From assembly GCF_007559335.1 (NCBI RefSeq), contig NZ_VMBG01000004.1, forward strand, positions 1 to 64,000: a DNA stretch of 64,000 bases, given 5' to 3'. Source of the stretch: Rariglobus hedericola. GTDB taxonomy: Bacteria > Verrucomicrobiota > Verrucomicrobiia > Opitutales > Opitutaceae. A program made the translations under genes and the position numbers. The notes below the pieces were generated by a model. The model saw only the letters and a program-made list of their open reading frames with translations. It made no database searches and was not told the origin of the DNA. Of the stretch, positions 52,275 to 60,942 are shown piece by piece (the stretch's first letter is position 1; every line of letters starts with the position of its first letter).

Positions 52275-53881
52275 TCGGCTATCTCACTCAAAACCACGCG
52301 CTCATCAGCGCGTTTCAACAGCAACCCCGCGCCGTGGCTTTCACCCGTCGCGCCTCCGATCCCGTCAGCAACCGCGTCTTCAAAATGGCACCCAAACTCT
52401 CCGAGTATTTCAGTGAGAACGAGGCGATTGCCGTCAAAGGCTCCCTCGACCGTCCGATCTCCGGCCTCGTGATGGACAGCCGCCGCGTCGTGCCGGGCAC
52501 GCTGTTCTTCGCTTTGCCCGGACTTCGTTCCGATGGCGCCGGTTTCATCGACGAAGCAATCAACCGCGGTGCCGTTGCCGTCGTCACCCAGAAAATCCCC
52601 ACGCCTACGCCGGCCAAGGTGACCTTTATCCAGGTTGCCGACGCCCGAGCGACGCTGGCCGCGGTCGCCCGCCGTTTCTACAAATTCCCCGACCGCGATC
52701 TTCAGGTTGTCGGCGTCACCGGCACCAACGGCAAGACCACCGTCACTCATCTCATCAAGCATCTGCTCAACGGTGAGCAGCGCGTGGGCTTGATCGGCAC
52801 GATCAACTACGACCTCGGCGCCCGCACGGTTCCTTCCTACAAGACCACGCCCGAGTCGCTCGATATTTTTGGCATGCTGGCGCAGATGCGCGACGCCGGC
52901 TGCAAACAGGCCGTGATGGAAGTCAGCTCGCACGGCATTGATCAACAGCGCGTGCTCGGTCTCGAATTCGGCGCCGCCGTCTTCACCAATCTCACCCGCG
53001 ACCACCTCGATTATCACAAGTCGATGGAGGCCTACTTCGATGTGAAGACCCGTCTTTTCACCGGCCACACCGGTGCCGAGCCGAAAGTCGCCATCGTCAA
53101 CATCGACGATCCCCACGGTGTGCAACTTGTGGATAAGATCCACGCCGCTGTTCCCGGCAACCGCGTGGTCACCTACGGCGAACATGCCTCCGCGCAAGTC
53201 CGCGCCGAGAACGTCTCGCTCAACTTCAAGAACACGACCTTCAAGCTCGTCTGGCCCGAGGGCGAAGTGCTCGTCGATTCGCCGCTCATCGGCCGCTACA
53301 ACGTGAGCAACCTGCTGGCCGCGCTCGCGACCGCTTACGGGCTCGGCCGCGATCCGCGCACCGTGCTCGGACGTCTCCGTGATTTCGCCGGAGTTCCCGG
53401 GCGCATGGAGCGCATCGAGGAAGGCCAGGCTTTCAATGTGCTCGTGGATTACGCGCACACCGATGACGCGTTGAGCAACGCCCTCGGCATGTTGCGCACC
53501 ATTACTCCGGGCCGCCTGCTCGTGGTGTTCGGCTGCGGTGGAAACCGAGATCGCGCCAAGCGTCCGATGATGGTCAAGGCCGTGCAGGAATACGCCGACT
53601 TCGCCTTCGCGACGGCCGACAATCCGCGCAACGAAGCGCTCACCCAGATTTTCAACGACATGCAGTCCGGCGTCACCGCGCCGCTCAAGATGACGTGGAT
53701 CGAGGACCGCCGCCGCGCCATCAGCCTCGCCCTCGACATGGCCAAGCCCGGCGACTGTCTGCTCATCGCCGGCAAGGGCCACGAGACGTATCAGGAATTT
53801 GCGGACACCGTCAGCCCGTTCGATGACCGCCAGGTCGTGCGCGAGTTGATCGAGATCAAACAAATCAACCAACACGCGTGA
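52271..53881 (+). CDS. murE: UDP-MurNAc-tripeptide synthetase MurE
   Basis: A 536-residue ligase adding the third amino acid to UDP-MurNAc-L-Ala-D-Glu. The ATP loop GVTGTNGKTT, SSHGIDQQRV and the DNPR motif at residues 450-453 (ADNPRNE) are clear; DNPR is the meso-diaminopimelate specificity motif. The start at 52271 is supported by GGAGG six bases upstream and by the ATGA overlap with ftsI, although it adds 38 residues ahead of the usual MurE N-terminus, which would begin at the ATG at 52385. Cytoplasmic. Confidence 0.95.
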   Translation: MIGYLTQNHALISAFQQQPRAVAFTRRASDPVSNRVFKMAPKLSEYFSENEAIAVKGSLDRPISGLVMDSRRVVPGTLFFALPGLRSDGAGFIDEAINRGAVAVVTQKIPTPTPAKVTFIQVADARATLAAVARRFYKFPDRDLQVVGVTGTNGKTTVTHLIKHLLNGEQRVGLIGTINYDLGARTVPSYKTTPESLDIFGMLAQMRDAGCKQAVMEVSSHGIDQQRVLGLEFGAAVFTNLTRDHLDYHKSMEAYFDVKTRLFTGHTGAEPKVAIVNIDDPHGVQLVDKIHAAVPGNRVVTYGEHASAQVRAENVSLNFKNTTFKLVWPEGEVLVDSPLIGRYNVSNLLAALATAYGLGRDPRTVLGRLRDFAGVPGRMERIEEGQAFNVLVDYAHTDDALSNALGMLRTITPGRLLVVFGCGGNRDRAKRPMMVKAVQEYADFAFATADNPRNEALTQIFNDMQSGVTAPLKMTWIEDRRRAISLALDMAKPGDCLLIAGKGHETYQEFADTVSPFDDRQVVRELIEIKQINQHA

Positions 53882-53887
53882 TCTGCC

Positions 53888-55288
53888 GTGCCCGTCTTCA
53901 CCCCAGAAACCCTCGCCGCCTGGACTTCCGGTAAATGGACGTCGTTGCCGTCGTCGCCGCTGACCGGCTACACCACGGACACGCGCCAGCTGCGCAACGG
54001 ACAGGTTTTCGTCGCGCTCAAGACCGACAAACGCGACGGCCACGATTTTCTGGCGACTGCGCAAACCGCCGGTGCCAGTGCTGCGCTCGTCGCGCGCGCC
54101 AATCCGGATATTGCGCTCCCGCAACTCGTCGTCGCGGATCCGCTCCTGGCATTCCAGGCAATCGCCCGTGAACACCGCCGCACATTCCGCGGCCCCGTGA
54201 TCGGCATCTCGGGCAGCGCGGGCAAGACCTCGACCAAGAACCTGCTCGCGCTGTTGCTCGGCGGTGAAGCGGGCGGAGTGCTGGCTACCGAGGGCAACCT
54301 TAACAACCATCTCGGAGTTCCGCTCACGCTCACACGCATCGATCCCGAGCGTCATCAATTCGCGGTGATTGAAGCCGGAATCAGCGGCCCCGGTGAAATG
54401 GAAGTGCTCGCCGGCATGATCGAGCCGGACTTTGGAATCATCACGCTGGTCGCACCTGCGCATTTGCAGGAACTCGGTGGCATCGAGGGCGTCGCGCAGG
54501 CCAAGGCCGCGTTGCTGGCCGGCGTGCGCACGGGGGGCTCCGCATTGTTTCCCCAATCCTGTCTCGCGTTCGAAGCATTCCGTTCGCTCAAGGCCAACAC
54601 CTGGCGTCTCGGCCGCGCTGATATCGCACTGCAGTCCGATCTGCCGCCGGCCAACACGTTTTTCACGCTCATCCAGTGCGCCGAGGAAACGCTCATCGCG
54701 ATGCGCGATTCAGTCACGGGCAAGGCGCTCAACTTTGCCCTGCGTCGCGTCTCCGACGGCATGGCGCAAAACGCCGCGCTCGCGATCCGCGCCGCGCTGT
54801 TGCTCGGCGTGCGCGCCGACACGATTCGCGAACGTCTCACCCACTGGCAGCCGGCCGCGTTGCGCGGCGAACTTCGTCACGAGGACGGACGCTTGCTCTA
54901 TATTGATTGTTATAACGCCAACCCCGCGGCGATGGGTGACGCGCTGGATGCGTTCTACGCGCTCGCGCCGGAAACCGAGCCGCGCCTGTTGGTCATCGGC
55001 TGCATGGGCGAACTCGGTGCGGACTCGGCCATGTATCACCGCGCGCTGGGTCGCTCGATCCGGCTGCGTCGCACCGATCGTCTGATGATCATCGGCGACG
55101 ATGCTGAGTTGGTGCGTCAAGGTGCGTTGGAAAACGGAGCCGTTGCCGCGCAGGTCGACGTGGTTGCTTCGCTGGATCCCGTGCGCGCCCGACTCGACGG
55201 ATTCAAGGGTGCCGTGTTCATCAAGGGCAGCCGTCGTTATCAGCTCGAAACCATTTTAACCGGGGAGGCTGCGCTCGCCGCGCATTAA
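53888..55288 (+). CDS. murF: UDP-MurNAc-tripeptide:D-Ala-D-Ala ligase MurF
   Basis: A 466-residue Mur ligase that adds D-Ala-D-Ala to the tripeptide. The ATP loop is GISGSAGKTSTKNLLA (GKT/S near residue 115), with EAGISGPGEM, and YNANPAAMGDALDAF in the C-terminal domain. It starts with GTG at 53888, six bases after murE; no better ATG is near. Part of the dcw operon, cytoplasmic. Confidence 0.94.
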   Translation: MPVFTPETLAAWTSGKWTSLPSSPLTGYTTDTRQLRNGQVFVALKTDKRDGHDFLATAQTAGASAALVARANPDIALPQLVVADPLLAFQAIAREHRRTFRGPVIGISGSAGKTSTKNLLALLLGGEAGGVLATEGNLNNHLGVPLTLTRIDPERHQFAVIEAGISGPGEMEVLAGMIEPDFGIITLVAPAHLQELGGIEGVAQAKAALLAGVRTGGSALFPQSCLAFEAFRSLKANTWRLGRADIALQSDLPPANTFFTLIQCAEETLIAMRDSVTGKALNFALRRVSDGMAQNAALAIRAALLLGVRADTIRERLTHWQPAALRGELRHEDGRLLYIDCYNANPAAMGDALDAFYALAPETEPRLLVIGCMGELGADSAMYHRALGRSIRLRRTDRLMIIGDDAELVRQGALENGAVAAQVDVVASLDPVRARLDGFKGAVFIKGSRRYQLETILTGEAALAAH

Positions 55289-55291
55289 ACC

Positions 55292-56404
55292 ATGTTAAGT
55301 TACCTTGCCGATTATGAACAATACTGGGGGCCGCTGCGTGTGCTGCGGTTCATCACGCTGCGCACCCTTCTCGGCGCCGGCACGGCCACGCTCATCGGTT
55401 TCATCATAGGGCCGTGGTTGATCCGCAAGCTGCGCGCGCTCAAGTTCGGCCAGCACTACGATGACGACCGCACGGGTGAACTTGCCCAGAAGTTCGACAA
55501 AAAGAACACGCCCACGATGGGCGGATTGCTGATCTTTTTCTCGGTGTTCATCAGCACCGTCCTTTGGGCCAAGCCTAATATCTGGGTCGTGGTCGCGCTG
55601 TTTGTTTACGCCGCACTCACTGCGGTCGGCTTCCGTGACGACTACCTCAAGGTCGTCAAAAAGAACCGTGACGGCATTTCCTCGCGCGAGAAAATCGTGT
55701 GGCAGACGCTCATCACAATCATCGCCCTGGCCGCGCTCGTATGGCACCCGATGAGCGCCGACAAAATCCGCGAGCTCTGGGTCCCGTTCCTCAAGTATCC
55801 GATCCTCACGGCCATGCCGGTCGCGGCTTTGTTCGTGTTGGTGTTCTTCTGGGTGGTCGGCTTCAGCAATGCGATCAACCTGACCGATGGTCTCGACGGT
55901 CTCGCCATCGGTTGCACGATCACCGTGGCGCTGGTCTACGGCATCATGGCCTACGCGGCGGGCAACGTGAAAATTGCCGAGTATCTGCTCATCAGCCACG
56001 TGCCCGGCACCGGCGAACTTGCGGTGATTTGCGGCGCACTGGTCGGTGCGGGCATGGCGTTCCTGTGGTATAACTCCTATCCCGCCGAGCTCTTCATGGG
56101 TGACACCGGTTCCCTCGCGCTGGGTGGCCTGATCGGCATGATCGCCTTCATGGTGCAGCAGCCGCTCACGCTGGTAATCGTCGGCGGCGTGTTCGTGGTC
56201 GAGGCGATCTCGGTGATCATCCAGGTCGGTTTCTTCAAATACACGAAGCGTCGTTGCGGTGAGGGCAAACGCTTCTTCCGCATGGCGCCGATTCATCACC
56301 ATTTTCAAAAAGCCGGCTGGCCCGAGACGAAGGTCGTTCTTCGTTTCTGGGTGATCTCGCTCATGTGCGCACTCGCCGGACTCGGCACGCTTAAACTCCG
56401 CTGA
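55292..56404 (+). CDS. mraY: Phospho-MurNAc-pentapeptide transferase MraY
   Basis: A 370-residue polytopic enzyme (about ten membrane helices) that makes lipid I from UDP-MurNAc-pentapeptide and undecaprenyl phosphate. Motifs: KKNTPTMGGLLI, the catalytic Asp-rich FRDDYLKV, NLTDGLDGLA, FMGDTGSLALGG and the HHHFQKAGWPE loop. Its TGA shares one base with the murD ATG (TGATG), so they are translationally coupled. Confidence 0.97.
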   Translation: MLSYLADYEQYWGPLRVLRFITLRTLLGAGTATLIGFIIGPWLIRKLRALKFGQHYDDDRTGELAQKFDKKNTPTMGGLLIFFSVFISTVLWAKPNIWVVVALFVYAALTAVGFRDDYLKVVKKNRDGISSREKIVWQTLITIIALAALVWHPMSADKIRELWVPFLKYPILTAMPVAALFVLVFFWVVGFSNAINLTDGLDGLAIGCTITVALVYGIMAYAAGNVKIAEYLLISHVPGTGELAVICGALVGAGMAFLWYNSYPAELFMGDTGSLALGGLIGMIAFMVQQPLTLVIVGGVFVVEAISVIIQVGFFKYTKRRCGEGKRFFRMAPIHHHFQKAGWPETKVVLRFWVISLMCALAGLGTLKLR

Positions 56405-57696
56405 TGTCACTCATTATACCCGAATTCATCGATCCGCTTCTTGCGCATCCCGTGGCCATTTTTGGCGGCGGGGTGAGCGGACGCGCGCTCGCGGCGCTCG
56501 TCGCCAAGGTCGGCGGCACCGGGGTGATCTTTGATCAAAAAGGTCTGGACGGTGCGCTCACTGAATTTCGTGGTGCGGCCGCCTCAGCTCATCAGCTGGT
56601 GATTTATTCGCCGGGATTTCCTCCCACGCACCCGTGGATATCCGAAGCGCGTGCGGCCGGTGCGGTGTGTTTGTCGGAGTTGGATTTCGCCTCGTTGTTC
56701 TGGCGCGGCTCGGTCGTCGCGATCACCGGCACCAACGGCAAGACCACGCTCACGGAATTCCTGACGCACGCGCTGCGCTCGGTGGATCGTGACGCTTACG
56801 CGACGGGCAACATCGGGTTCTCGTTTTCACAACTCGTCACCGAGCGTGACGGCGGCGCGCCTGATTCCATCGCGGTGTGCGAAGTCAGTTCGTTTCAATC
56901 CGAGACGCTCCGTTACTTCCGCGCCGATGCGGCGTTGTGGACCAACTTCGCCGAAGATCACCTCGAGCGTCACGGCACGATGGAGGAGTATTTCCAATCC
57001 AAGTGGCGTTTGTTTGAACGCAGCGTGGGCGGCCATGTATTCGCCGGCAGCAGTGTGCAGCGCTACGCGGAAAAATTTGGCCAGACGCTTCCCGCCGAGG
57101 CTCACGTATCGACGGAAGAGCAGGGGGGCGACGTGTTGTTGCGCGGCACGGTGTTCGCGCATTATCCGCAGCGGGAAAACTTCCTGATCGCCGCCGCCTG
57201 GTGGCGGAGCCACGGCCTGCGCGAGACGGCGCTCTATGCCGCCGCGCAGTCGTTCAGCCTGGGCGAACACCGTCTCGCCCGCGTCACCGTGCGCGACGGC
57301 GTGACGTGGTGGAACGACTCGAAGGCCACGAATTTCCACGCAGTCGAGGCGGCGGTGGCGGGCTTTGCCGCACCGGTGATCCTGATCGCCGGCGGCAAAT
57401 CGAAGGGCGGCGATGTCGCTTCTTTCGTGCGCCGGCTTGCGCCCCAGGTGAAGCATGCTTTTTTTATCGGTGAAACGCGCAGTGTGCTGGCGACCTTTGC
57501 GGGCGCGAGCGGACTGCGTCACACCGTATGCGGTGATTTAAACGAGGCCGTCCGCCGAGCGGCGGCCCTCGCTGTCGCCGGCGATAACATTCTGCTCAGT
57601 CCGGGGTTCGCGAGTTTCGATCAGTTCAAAAACTACGAGGACCGTGGACGGCAGTTCGTTGCGCTTGTGAATAGTGTGGGCGCAACCGTCGTCTAA
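56404..57696 (+). CDS. murD: UDP-MurNAc-L-alanine:D-glutamate ligase MurD
   Basis: A 430-residue Mur ligase adding D-Glu to UDP-MurNAc-L-Ala. N-terminal Rossmann (FGGGVSGRALAALVAK), ATP loop ITGTNGKTTLTEF near residue 112, and NDSKATNFHAVEAAV with AGGKSKGG in the C-terminal domain. It is co-translated with mraY through a one-base overlap and followed by the LysM lipoprotein gene. Confidence 0.95.
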   Translation: MSLIIPEFIDPLLAHPVAIFGGGVSGRALAALVAKVGGTGVIFDQKGLDGALTEFRGAAASAHQLVIYSPGFPPTHPWISEARAAGAVCLSELDFASLFWRGSVVAITGTNGKTTLTEFLTHALRSVDRDAYATGNIGFSFSQLVTERDGGAPDSIAVCEVSSFQSETLRYFRADAALWTNFAEDHLERHGTMEEYFQSKWRLFERSVGGHVFAGSSVQRYAEKFGQTLPAEAHVSTEEQGGDVLLRGTVFAHYPQRENFLIAAAWWRSHGLRETALYAAAQSFSLGEHRLARVTVRDGVTWWNDSKATNFHAVEAAVAGFAAPVILIAGGKSKGGDVASFVRRLAPQVKHAFFIGETRSVLATFAGASGLRHTVCGDLNEAVRRAAALAVAGDNILLSPGFASFDQFKNYEDRGRQFVALVNSVGATVV

Positions 57697-57736
57697 GTCT
57701 TATCTTCATCTCAAATTTCCAAAACCAAACTCATCT

Positions 57737-58627
57737 ATGAAACTCGTTAAAATCTTCGGCGTAGTCATGGCCGTCCATGCCGCCGTATTCATGTTCGTCT
57801 TCGCCATTCCCGGCTGCCGTTCCACCGGAAAAAAGTCCGCCATCGCATCCGCACCCGTAACCGGTTCCGACGCTTCGCCGATCGGTGCTTCCGATAATCT
57901 CTCGCCCGTTTCCGAGCCCGCGCCGTCTTCCGATCTCGCAGCGGTGCGCTTCAGCCCGACGCGTCCCGGCTCTACCGCCGCCACGACCATTGAAACCGCT
58001 CCGGTAGAAACTCCCTCCGCGACCTACACCGTCGTCAAGGGCGACAACCTCTGGTCCATCTCGAAGAAGCACGGCGTCACCGTGAAACAGCTCACCGCCG
58101 CCAATAACATGCGCGCCGATTCGACGCTGAAGCTCGGCCAGAAGCTCACGATCCCCGGCAAGTCCGGTGCCGCGCCCTCGGCCGCCACCGCTCCCTCGGC
58201 TGCCAAGACGGTGGCTCCCGCAGCTTCCGCTCCGGCCGCTTCCGCCGCGGTCACGCATGTGGTCAAGGCCGGTGAAACCCTCGGCGCCATCGCCAAGAAA
58301 TATCAGGTCAAGGTCGGCGAGATCGCCACGGCCAACAACATTGCCGATCCCACCAAGCTCCGCGTGGGCCAGTCGTTGAAGATCCCTGGCTGGCAGGCTC
58401 CCGCCGCCAAGGCCGGCGCCACCGCCAAGCCCGCTCCGGCGATCAGCGCTCCCGTGACGACTCCGACTCCCACACCCGCAGCTCCCGCTGCGCCGATCTT
58501 CAGCTCGCCGTTGCTCGAGTCTTCGCCGGCTCCCGCCGCCAGCTCGCCTTTCATGACTCCGGCTCCCGAGTCTGCCGACGCTCCGATCATTCGCGTCGAA
58601 GAATCCGGTGCGCCCAAGATCGAATAA
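57737..58627 (+). CDS. LysM-domain lipoprotein in the dcw cluster
   Basis: A 296-residue exported lipoprotein (signal ending FAIPGC, lipidated Cys27). Two LysM peptidoglycan-binding modules lie at about residues 97-141 (YTVVKGDNLWSISKKHGV) and 174-218 (HVVKAGETLGAIAKKYQV), joined by an Ala/Pro-rich linker. The C-terminus is Ala/Pro/Ser-rich and disordered. The start at 57737 is chosen for its signal peptide. Placed between murD and ftsW, it likely binds septal or nascent peptidoglycan; whether it regulates FtsW-FtsI is inference. Confidence 0.9.
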   Translation: MKLVKIFGVVMAVHAAVFMFVFAIPGCRSTGKKSAIASAPVTGSDASPIGASDNLSPVSEPAPSSDLAAVRFSPTRPGSTAATTIETAPVETPSATYTVVKGDNLWSISKKHGVTVKQLTAANNMRADSTLKLGQKLTIPGKSGAAPSAATAPSAAKTVAPAASAPAASAAVTHVVKAGETLGAIAKKYQVKVGEIATANNIADPTKLRVGQSLKIPGWQAPAAKAGATAKPAPAISAPVTTPTPTPAAPAAPIFSSPLLESSPAPAASSPFMTPAPESADAPIIRVEESGAPKIE

Positions 58628-58678
58628 GGCATCCGAGTCTGATTAACCCGACTATCACGCTCCACGGAATCCGCCCAG

Positions 58679-59842
58679 ATGGCCCACGACGTTTCTGCGC
58701 CCGACCTGCATCGCGGTCGTTTCGCATTCAATCCGGCAGCCATCATCGTCGTCTGTGCCATCGGGCTGGTTTTCCTCGGACTCACGATTCTGTTTAGCGC
58801 GACGATTTCGTTTCGTGGCGGACCGTATTCGTATCTGACCAAGCAAATCATCGGGGTGGCGATGGCCGCGACTGCGGCGTTTGTGGTGAGTCGCATGGAC
58901 CTCGAATACGCCCGCCGCCATGTGTGGGTGGTGGGTGGCGTGGCCATCTTCGGTCTGTTTTTGGTGCTGATTCCCCACATCGGAATCGAGGTCAAAGGCA
59001 GCCGTCGCTGGTTGGGACTGGGGCCGCTCCGCCTCCAGGTTTCCGAACTCAGCAAAGTCGCGATGGTCTTCTGTCTGGCGCATTATCTGGCGCTTAACCA
59101 GACGCGCATCGGCCATTGGAAATTCGGTTTCGCGCTACCGATCGGCATCGTGGTGGCGTTCGCGGCGCTCGTCGCGAAGGAACCCGACCTCGGCACGGCC
59201 GCGCTGATTTTCGCGGTCGGCGTCCTGATGATTTTTTTGGCGGGTGGCAGCTGGCGCTACATCGTGCCGATCGTGATCGTGGCGATGGCAGTGTTGACCG
59301 TCGTGGTGATCTTGATCCCGAACCGGCTCCAGCGTTTCACGGCCTATCTGGATGTGGAGGCCAACCGCCAATCCGGCACCTATCAGCTTTGGCAATCGTT
59401 GCTGGCCTTCGCAGTTGGCGGCAAAGACGGCGTCGGTCTGGGGCAGGGCAGACAGCAGATGAGTTTCCTGCCCGAGGCGCACACGGATTTTATTTTCGCG
59501 GTCATTGGTGAGGAACTGGGGATGGTCTTCACGCTCGGCGTGGTCGGCGTGTTCACGATCATCTTCATCGCCGGGTTTATGCACCTGCGCCGTGCACCCA
59601 ACATGTTTCAATACCTGCTGGTCTCGGGTGCGATCCTGATGATCTGCCTCCAGGCGATCATCAATCTCGGTGTCGTCACCGGCGTGTTCCCGACGAAGGG
59701 CATGTCGCTGCCGTTCATCAGCGCAGGCCTCTCCAATCTGCTGCTCATGGGCGTGCTCATCGGCATCATTCTTAACACGCAACGCACGTGGTCGCGCACC
59801 GGGCTCGGCTCCGGCCGGCGGTCGATGGAGGAACTTTCTTGA
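58679..59842 (+). CDS. ftsW: Septal peptidoglycan polymerase FtsW
   Basis: A 387-residue SEDS protein with about ten membrane helices. It has the SEDS landmarks: GSRRWLGLGPLRLQVSELSK, KEPDLGTA, the large loop with TYQLWQSLLAFAVGG and GVGLGQGRQQMSFLPEAHTDF, and MSLPFISAGLSNLL. It polymerises lipid II with its partner FtsI. Its TGA overlaps the murG TTG start (TTGA). Confidence 0.94.
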   Translation: MAHDVSAPDLHRGRFAFNPAAIIVVCAIGLVFLGLTILFSATISFRGGPYSYLTKQIIGVAMAATAAFVVSRMDLEYARRHVWVVGGVAIFGLFLVLIPHIGIEVKGSRRWLGLGPLRLQVSELSKVAMVFCLAHYLALNQTRIGHWKFGFALPIGIVVAFAALVAKEPDLGTAALIFAVGVLMIFLAGGSWRYIVPIVIVAMAVLTVVVILIPNRLQRFTAYLDVEANRQSGTYQLWQSLLAFAVGGKDGVGLGQGRQQMSFLPEAHTDFIFAVIGEELGMVFTLGVVGVFTIIFIAGFMHLRRAPNMFQYLLVSGAILMICLQAIINLGVVTGVFPTKGMSLPFISAGLSNLLLMGVLIGIILNTQRTWSRTGLGSGRRSMEELS

Positions 59843-60942
59843 GCACCTATCTCATCTCTTGCGGCGGCACGGGCGGACATCTTTCTCCGGGCATCGCGCT
59901 CGCCGAGGGCCTCGCCAGTCGTGGACACAAGGCCACGCTGCTCATCAGCCAGAAGCGTGTCGACGCGCGCCTGATCGAGAAATATCCAGACCTGAATTTC
60001 GTGCCGATTCCCGGCGCGCCTTTCACGCTTCAGCCCGGTGGCTTCGTGAAGTTCATCGTGTCGCAGACGAAAGGTTTTTTCGTCAGCATGAAACTGGTTC
60101 GCACGCTGAAGCCCGCCGGCATCGTCGGATTCGGCGGCTTCACGACGGCGGCAATCATCGTGGCCGGCCGGTTGCGCGGCGTGCCTGTCGCGTTGCATGA
60201 AGCCAATCGCGTCCCCGGTCGTGCCATTCGCACGCTCGCCCGTTTTTCGCGCCGCGTTTATCTGCCGCCCGGCATCAATCTGCCGGGTTTGCGCGAGGGT
60301 GTGATTCGTCACGCCGGTCTGCCGGTGCGCCGTGAGATCACCCGTCTGCCGCGCGAAGAGGCGTGCCGCCTGCTCGGTCTCGATCCGTCGAAAAAAGTGC
60401 TCTCGATCTTCGGCGGAAGCCAGGGTGCGACTGTGCTCAACGACTGGGCGCGTCGCGAGCTGCCGCAACTCGCGCTTGAAGGCATCCAGCTTTATTGCGT
60501 CACGGGTCTTGGGAAGGGCATGGCGGAAGTGCAGACGCTGACCGCGGCCGATCGTTCGAAAGTCACGGCGGTGTTTTCTCCCTTCTGCGATCAAGTGGCC
60601 GCGCTGCTCTCGGCCTCCGATCTCGTCATCGGTCGTGCGGGCGCGGGATCCATCGCGGAGCTGATTCGCTGTGAGACGCCGGCGATCGTGCTGCCGTATC
60701 CGCACGCAGCCGATGATCATCAACGCGCCAACGCCGTGTGGTTCGAACAGCAGGGCGCGGGACTCGTGATCGAGCAGACGAAGCTGCCCGAACTGACGGC
60801 CGCCGTGTTCTCCTTGCTACGGGATGACGCACGCCGTCAAAGCATCCGCGCCCACCTGAACCGTCTCGATCACGAAGCCACGCTGACGCTGATCCTCGAT
60901 GATTTAGAAAATTTGAATGCCGGCGCCAAGCCCGCCGCATGA
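59839..60942 (+). CDS. murG: UDP-GlcNAc:lipid I GlcNAc transferase MurG
   Basis: A 367-residue GT28 transferase that adds GlcNAc to lipid I, giving lipid II. GGTGGHLSPGIALAEGL lies at the N-terminus, and FGGSQGATVLN and GRAGAGSIAELI in the C-terminal half. The start is a TTG at 59839 with GGAGG seven bases before it, four-base overlap with ftsW, and the glycine loop at the right distance; the next in-frame ATG would cut this motif. It overlaps murC-murB by four bases. Confidence 0.94.
   Translation: MSTYLISCGGTGGHLSPGIALAEGLASRGHKATLLISQKRVDARLIEKYPDLNFVPIPGAPFTLQPGGFVKFIVSQTKGFFVSMKLVRTLKPAGIVGFGGFTTAAIIVAGRLRGVPVALHEANRVPGRAIRTLARFSRRVYLPPGINLPGLREGVIRHAGLPVRREITRLPREEACRLLGLDPSKKVLSIFGGSQGATVLNDWARRELPQLALEGIQLYCVTGLGKGMAEVQTLTAADRSKVTAVFSPFCDQVAALLSASDLVIGRAGAGSIAELIRCETPAIVLPYPHAADDHQRANAVWFEQQGAGLVIEQTKLPELTAAVFSLLRDDARRQSIRAHLNRLDHEATLTLILDDLENLNAGAKPAA

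Noticed and set aside
52148-54556. 802-codon minus-strand frame opposite ftsI/murE/murF
   Set aside because: It lies across three genes with clear catalytic motifs; composition (Asp/Gly/Glu/His rich) is that of an antisense shadow. Similar shadows at 3006-4823, 7269-9002, 12059-13639 and 34996-36372 were rejected likewise.
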